Origin: Holothuria scabra
Lineage: Eukaryota > Echinodermata > Holothuroidea > Aspidochirotida > Holothuriidae
NCBI GenBank assembly: GCA_037179385.1
Contig: CM074179.1
Location: 38,367,224-38,431,223, forward strand
Direction of reading: 5' to 3'
DNA: 64,000 nucleotides
A program made the position numbers and the translations under genes. Below are positions 59,676 to 64,000 of this stretch, piece after piece. The stretch's first letter is position 1. Every line of letters starts with the position of its first letter. The notes beneath the pieces were generated by a model. That model was not told the DNA's origin, searched no databases, and saw only the letters and a program-made list of their open reading frames with translations.

Positions 59676-59905
59676 GGTTAAAGAAAGGCACAAAGAAGAT
59701 TACAAAGAAGAGATCATGGAGTGATAAGGAAACAAAAGCTGTTTTGAGACACTTTCAGAAATATGTTCACCTGCATAGGGTACCAGGAAAAAGAGAATGT
59801 GAAACATGCCTGGAGAAAGAACCAGTGCTCTGTGACAGAGATTGGAAAGGAATCAAGTATAAGGTTTATAATCTTATTCAAGAGCAGAAAAGGAAAGGAA
59901 AGTAG
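59676..59905 (+). CDS. Exon 10: conserved Trp/Cys C-terminal tail
   Basis: Strong acceptor (ttctttcttacag); phase 1 in; stop TAG at 59903-59905. 76 residues after the junction: a basic lead-in (KKGTKKITKK), SWSDKETKAVLRHFQKYVHL, then RVPGKRECETCLEKEPVL and DWKGIKYKVYNLIQEQKRK. The pattern W-S...E...V...VPGK-x-x-C-x-x-C...EP...W-K-x-I-K-x-x-V is one I recall at the end of uncharacterised recombinase-like fish proteins; the spaced Trp residues suggest a Myb/SANT-like DNA-binding fold. It is basic and would suit nucleic-acid binding. The upstream ATG at 59612 belongs to intron, not to this exon. Confidence 0.85.
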
Positions 59906-60829
59906 GTTTGACTACTAAATACCCTTTATCAAAGGACAATACTTGTTTGTCAAGAAAGGACAATCCATGAAAAACAGTGAAAGGCAGTCACTTTTCAAGG
60001 ACAGGATGGCCCTGTACTCTGTATGTACTTTCATGCATCCTCCAAAATGTTCTTATCTTGGTGGAAAAGTGAGCAAAATGTCTGGATGGGGAGTTTTGAT
60101 AGTTCACATGACCTGAGTGAGCACAGCAGCAATGGAGTGCCATGCATTAAGCTGGTTCCCTTTCTTTGCTTGTAATTACTCTCAGTACCATGTACTTAAC
60201 TAACTTGAAAACTTAATTGTACTAGCAGTGAAGTATTAAAATAAAAACTGGGAGCAGCACTTCTTCAAGTAACATCTCTCTGTGGTAATATTGCTGTAGA
60301 AAATTATAAATACTTCAGCTGATTTCTGAAATAGTTTGTTCCAATGCCTTGAAGGTTTTAAAGTGTTTGAAGCAAGTGTCATCAATACTGGGTTGTTATG
60401 TTGTCTTTATTTAGGACTGTAAGCAGATAGCACAAAGAACATGTTCATAAGAAGTGTGAATAATATTTGTCTTTAAGTTGTGCCTTGATCAGTAGTATGT
60501 TTTATTTGTTTTCAGAGTACGGTAACTATTTTTATATGCCAGCAGATTTGGGTTGTGCTCATATTGCTGAGGCTAAAAGCGATTACACATTCATTTTCTG
60601 TGCTAAGTATGGTAGTGGGTTCACAGATTCTATGTAGTGTACTGTGCAGGGAAGTGTTAGGTCTATATTTTACCAGTAATGGTCATTGGGTGTGTTGAGA
60701 GACATTTTTGAAGGATTTGTAATTGGTGACTTTTTGTCGTTTAAAGCTAGCTCAATCAGCTTTTACCCGAGGGAAGGGAGATGTGTCTCTACTCTGAGAC
60801 AACCACAAGTTTGGTACAAATGTAATTAA

Positions 60830-60835
60830 AATAAA
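60830..60835 (+). terminator. Candidate polyadenylation signal AATAAA (proximal)
   Basis: AATAAA 925 bases after the stop, followed within 10-30 bases by T/G-rich sequence (tgatgtttctgcg, tgagtttttgttg). Confidence 0.35.
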
Positions 60836-61573
60836 AGTGATGTTTCTGCGTGAGTTTTTGTTGAAAAGCTGCAGCCCCATACCCCTTTGCTTCACATGCC
60901 AATGTCACCATGCAATCAATGAGTGTTGTTCAATTTGTGAATACAGTTGTGAGTACAACATTATACTCCCAAATAGGATTAGAGGTACAGATATGAGTTA
61001 AAGTGTGGGTATCATTTGCATTTACTGTAAGTATGGAACTTCAGTAGTTTATGTACCTGTCTTATCTATTGAAGTATTGAATGAAGTTACTGAGTTAAAT
61101 TTATCAATGTCAGCATACGTATCATCTTGTTGGATGGAGTTTTCATTAGAGTTGGATCTTGCCAGAATAATTCTGTTACCATCCATATGAGTTAAAATAA
61201 GAGATTTGGCAAAAGTTTAGTTCAGTATTCACCCACACATTTTAATTGTGCTACAGTTAGTTGATGGAGTTTAGGAAGATGCAGACTTAGAGGTCTATTA
61301 GATATGCATCCACTGAGATTCCCAAGGTATTCTAAGGTATGAGTTAAGAGGGGATAAAAAGTGGGCGGCACCTCAGCTTTAACATTCACATTTTAGTTGA
61401 TATGTTTACTTAACCAGCATATGGCCATGGAGTCTTGCTGAATAATAACTTTCATCCATCCATCAAGGATATTGAAGGGGAGGGGGGGGGAGAGGATCTT
61501 CATTTCCCAATGTTGGGTGTAAAGTAGTTGCATTTTTGGACTGTTGAAGCACTATGCAGATTTCTTCCCAGTA

Positions 61574-61579
61574 AATAAA
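61574..61579 (+). terminator. Candidate polyadenylation signal AATAAA (distal)
   Basis: AATAAA followed at once by gtttgtgatgtgtatt, a typical G/T-rich downstream element. It would give a 3' UTR of about 1.7 kb. Which signal is used cannot be told. Confidence 0.35.
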
Positions 61580-62099
61580 GTTTGTGATGTGTATTACTGT
61601 ACTTAAAAACCTTTTTAATGTTTTATATCTTTTCTTTTAGTTAATGTTTATATATTAATTCTGCAAACAAACTACATAGTTGCCTATTCACATGAAATAA
61701 AAACAAAACAACAAGAATTTCCACAAGTCAAGGTGAAATAGAGCAGTTTAGTTTTTCCAACAATCATAATGTTAGAAAGAACAAAAAGTAGAAACCATGT
61801 GATACTTTATTATTCCATGATAACATACACACCAAAACACTCCATCACTTGTGTTTGTAGTTATCAGTGTCAAAATGTTTGTGCTGTTTATTTACTGAAG
61901 AAAGTTCAGAAACTTCTGTTCTTTTATGGGATATGTCTCTTTCACCTTCAAATAATGGAAGTTTTGAGAATCATGAAAGGGGCATAAGATGCACTGTTCT
62001 ACCACCAGAAAAAAATACCTGGAACAGTGGTCTTGAATAAGAGTTACACAGTTCATGGCATTGGAAACAAAGTTCAGTAGCCAATGAGTAGGTTGTGTT

Positions 62100-62400
62100 T
62101 GACATAGGTCCCACCTGTTGAAAGGTCCTGGGTAATGACGTTAAACTGCATCCAGTTGAGCTGAGGAGGTCGTGTGTGGCGATAAGTTTGTCCCCGACTA
62201 TCGCTTACAAAATGCGCACATAAGACCGTTATTTCTCATCCCATGACTGGCCGGTTTTCAGCATCAAAAAACTGAGCAAGTCCCTCAATGGTTGTCACCC
62301 TGTAGGCTAGGGGTTGTAGAATAAGCCCACAGTATTTCCGTCGTAAGAGGCGACTAAACGGGAGGACTTGAACAGTATTCAAACATTATAACACTGGGGA
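62100..62400 (+). repeat. SINE-like segment with gtcgtaagaggcgac hairpin
   Basis: The word gtcgtaagaggcgactaaac at about 62340 is one I recall from a widespread animal SINE core, and the stretch before it ('ggggttgtagaataagccc', 'gcatccagttgagc') has short tRNA-like words. The right end is a G run at 62397-62410. Ends and duplications are not visible. Confidence 0.4.
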
Positions 62401-63300
62401 GGGGGGGGGTAGGGAGTCTAATTTTTAATGCCTTAATTTGCAAAAATGTCATAGATATGTTAGACACCCATGTGAGGTCTGGAGTATGCCAGTTTCACTT
62501 GACATTCATGGTTTAACTGTGCTTCATGAAAAAAAAAAACTTGAAGGCCTTTCTAAGGAATACTTCATTACAATGCATATCCTACTGTATGACTTATAAC
62601 CATTAACCCTACGTGTATTTGTTATAAAGTGATTTTTTTCAAATACAATTTCGTTGATATGATTTTATATATTTGTTACAGCCCTGCAGGAATTCATTAG
62701 GTGCTAAATTTTGACAGGTCTTCCATGTCATCTGTGGTCTTATATTGTTAAGTGTGGAATAGAGTTCCTGAAATACTGCTTTCAGTGTCTGTTTAGACTA
62801 CATACCTGTTATATAAGTGTAGTTTGCATCATTGGTGAGATTTGCTGATATATTAGTTGCCCGAGTACAAGATCAGTAAGCAAAGGGCAGGGGCATATCT
62901 GCTTGAACATTATTTTGGTTGATATCTGCACTTAACCAATGAAGGATTTTGAATTCTCCCTGAGCTGAGCTTTTCATAACTCTCTCTCGAGTTTATGGAG
63001 GTGGGGGGGGGGGGGGGGGGGAAGGCGGGATGTAGTTTATTTCATTTTCCATGTTATGATTTTAGTAATTGCAGTCTTGGTGCTAATGAAGCATTATGCA
63101 ATGCTCTCTTCAAATAAAAGTGAAAAGTCCATGAAATATACCAAAAAACTAAATGTGGACACTGGTCAATAGGCTGGCATTTGATTGTTTGTAAATGGTA
63201 AAATGCCTTTGGAGGGAAAGTGAAAACATGAATTATTTGGGGGTTCCTGTGTCTTGGGTTGACACATCTATGTTATGAGCAACTGGTTGACAGGATGTTT

Positions 63301-63326
63301 TTGTTGTTGTTGTTGTTGTTGTTGTT
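63301..63326. repeat. TTG trinucleotide microsatellite
   Basis: Eight uninterrupted ttg units followed by tttttg. Confidence 0.9.
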
Positions 63327-64000
63327 TTTGTTTGGTCTCCTTTCTGTTTTTACTTTAAACACAAGTTACATTAAGGCTCATGCATGATGTTATTCTGACA
63401 AATTATTAAAGATACACCTCTACCCTGTATCTTGTCATTGTCATACATTCTTCTCTTCATGTGATATTCAGCAAATGTTGTGCTTTTAGTACCTCTGAAA
63501 AAGATAGAAGATAACTTACCATGCCAGGTACACAGTTTTACATTTTATACCTTTTAGGCTTCCCTTCATTGCTGTGATAAAACCAATTCCATGCTGCACT
63601 CAACTGACTAATCAAAACAAAACCTACTCTCAGTTTCTTGTGGCCTCTTAAAATATTTTATTTTATTTCATTTTACTTTATTTTAATTCCTTTGCCTTAG
63701 TTGTTTTTCTTTTCCTTGATTTCCATTCTGTTTACGTTATTAAAGTTGAAAAAGAAGAGCTGAAAAAAAAAAAAAAATTGTTAGCTTCATTTTTGTGTAC
63801 TTTTGTATTACAATTCTGTGTGACATCATTTGCAGACTCCCAGCCACAAATATAAAAGGCAAACATTAAAATACACCCCCTTGACAAGTAGCATTGTGGT
63901 TCTTGACACAGTATGTTACCAACAGATTAAAGCATTAAGCCAGATTCCAGGATACACAAAGAGAACAACAGACATACTAATCTCCCTACAGCATGACAGT

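Larger units (their letters stand above)
6350..59905 (+). other. Gene locus: SET domain, zinc fingers, tyrosine recombinase fold, conserved tail
   Basis: Ten exon pieces on one strand join through GT-AG junctions into a protein of about 1,400 residues. Order: SET domain (exons 2-4), short linker (exon 5), acidic repeats, two Cys/His fingers and recombinase domain (the 3-kb exon), three small in-phase exons, and a Trp/Cys tail. Intron lengths are about 1.8, 2.9, 4.7, 11.6, 21.1, 3.8, 0.9 and 2.6 kb. I recall KMT5A-like SET genes and recombinase-like proteins with the same C-terminal tail in fish and other animals, but cannot confirm a match here. Phases agree everywhere except for one-base breaks in exon 2 and at the linker-recombinase boundary. 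The two halves could instead be separate transcripts. Confidence 0.7.
59906..64000 (+). other. 3' untranslated region and downstream flank
   Basis: No further coding exon is supported. Two polyadenylation candidates are given separately. Downstream are a SINE-like segment (about 62100-62400), a G run (63001-63021), a TTG microsatellite (63301-63326) and an A run (63764-63777). Confidence 0.5.

Overview
The window looks like part of an animal genome, probably a marine deuterostome invertebrate; an echinoderm is plausible but not proven. It is AT-rich and intron-rich with canonical GT-AG junctions, and it is dense in small DNA transposons. One large gene could be assembled from the sequence. 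I found no second convincing protein-coding gene, no rRNA or CRISPR, and no intact tRNA gene.

The gene lies on the plus strand, from a start codon proposed at 6350-6352 to a stop at 59903-59905. Exons at 8127-8243, 11140-11293 and 15997-16195 encode a SET domain of the KMT5A (SETD8) type. An exon at 27773 gives a short linker. A 3-kb exon ending at 30970 encodes five acidic repeats of about 37 residues, a long Ser/Asp/Glu-rich stretch, two zinc-finger-like motifs, and a tyrosine-recombinase-like domain that keeps most catalytic positions (R801, R921, H947, Y956). Three short exons (52041-52100, 55923-55997, 56862-57077) and a terminal exon (59676-59905) add an acidic/Ser-rich spacer and a conserved Trp/Cys-containing tail. 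Splice phases agree at every junction except two, and each exception is explained by one missing base: in exon 2 near 8218-8222, and between linker and recombinase reading frames near 27931-27993. The locus is therefore either a real SET-recombinase fusion with two sequence errors or allelic lesions, or a fusion whose SET half is decaying, or two genes.

Introns and flanks are repeats. 1-6.3 kb: a SINE relative and a 1.35-kb element whose second copy is at 50.0-51.4 kb. Intron 1: a degenerate tandem repeat. Intron 2: a TTAA-flanked inverted-repeat element and a 300-bp duplication. Intron 3: a 348-bp hAT-type element and a decayed coding-like repeat. Intron 4: a 5.5-kb direct duplication built on about 340-bp monomers, with insertions whose empty sites are visible in the sister copy. 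Intron 5 (21 kb): hAT, PIF/Harbinger-like and foldback elements. Intron 6: a 2.35-kb hAT element with a nested one. Intron 8: another hAT-like element. Several of these have exact 8-bp target duplications, so their ends are known to the base.

Working hypothesis: the protein would be nuclear and chromatin-associated, joining a lysine methyltransferase fold to a captured transposon recombinase used for DNA binding or rejoining. The architecture is seen in the sequence; the role is inference.
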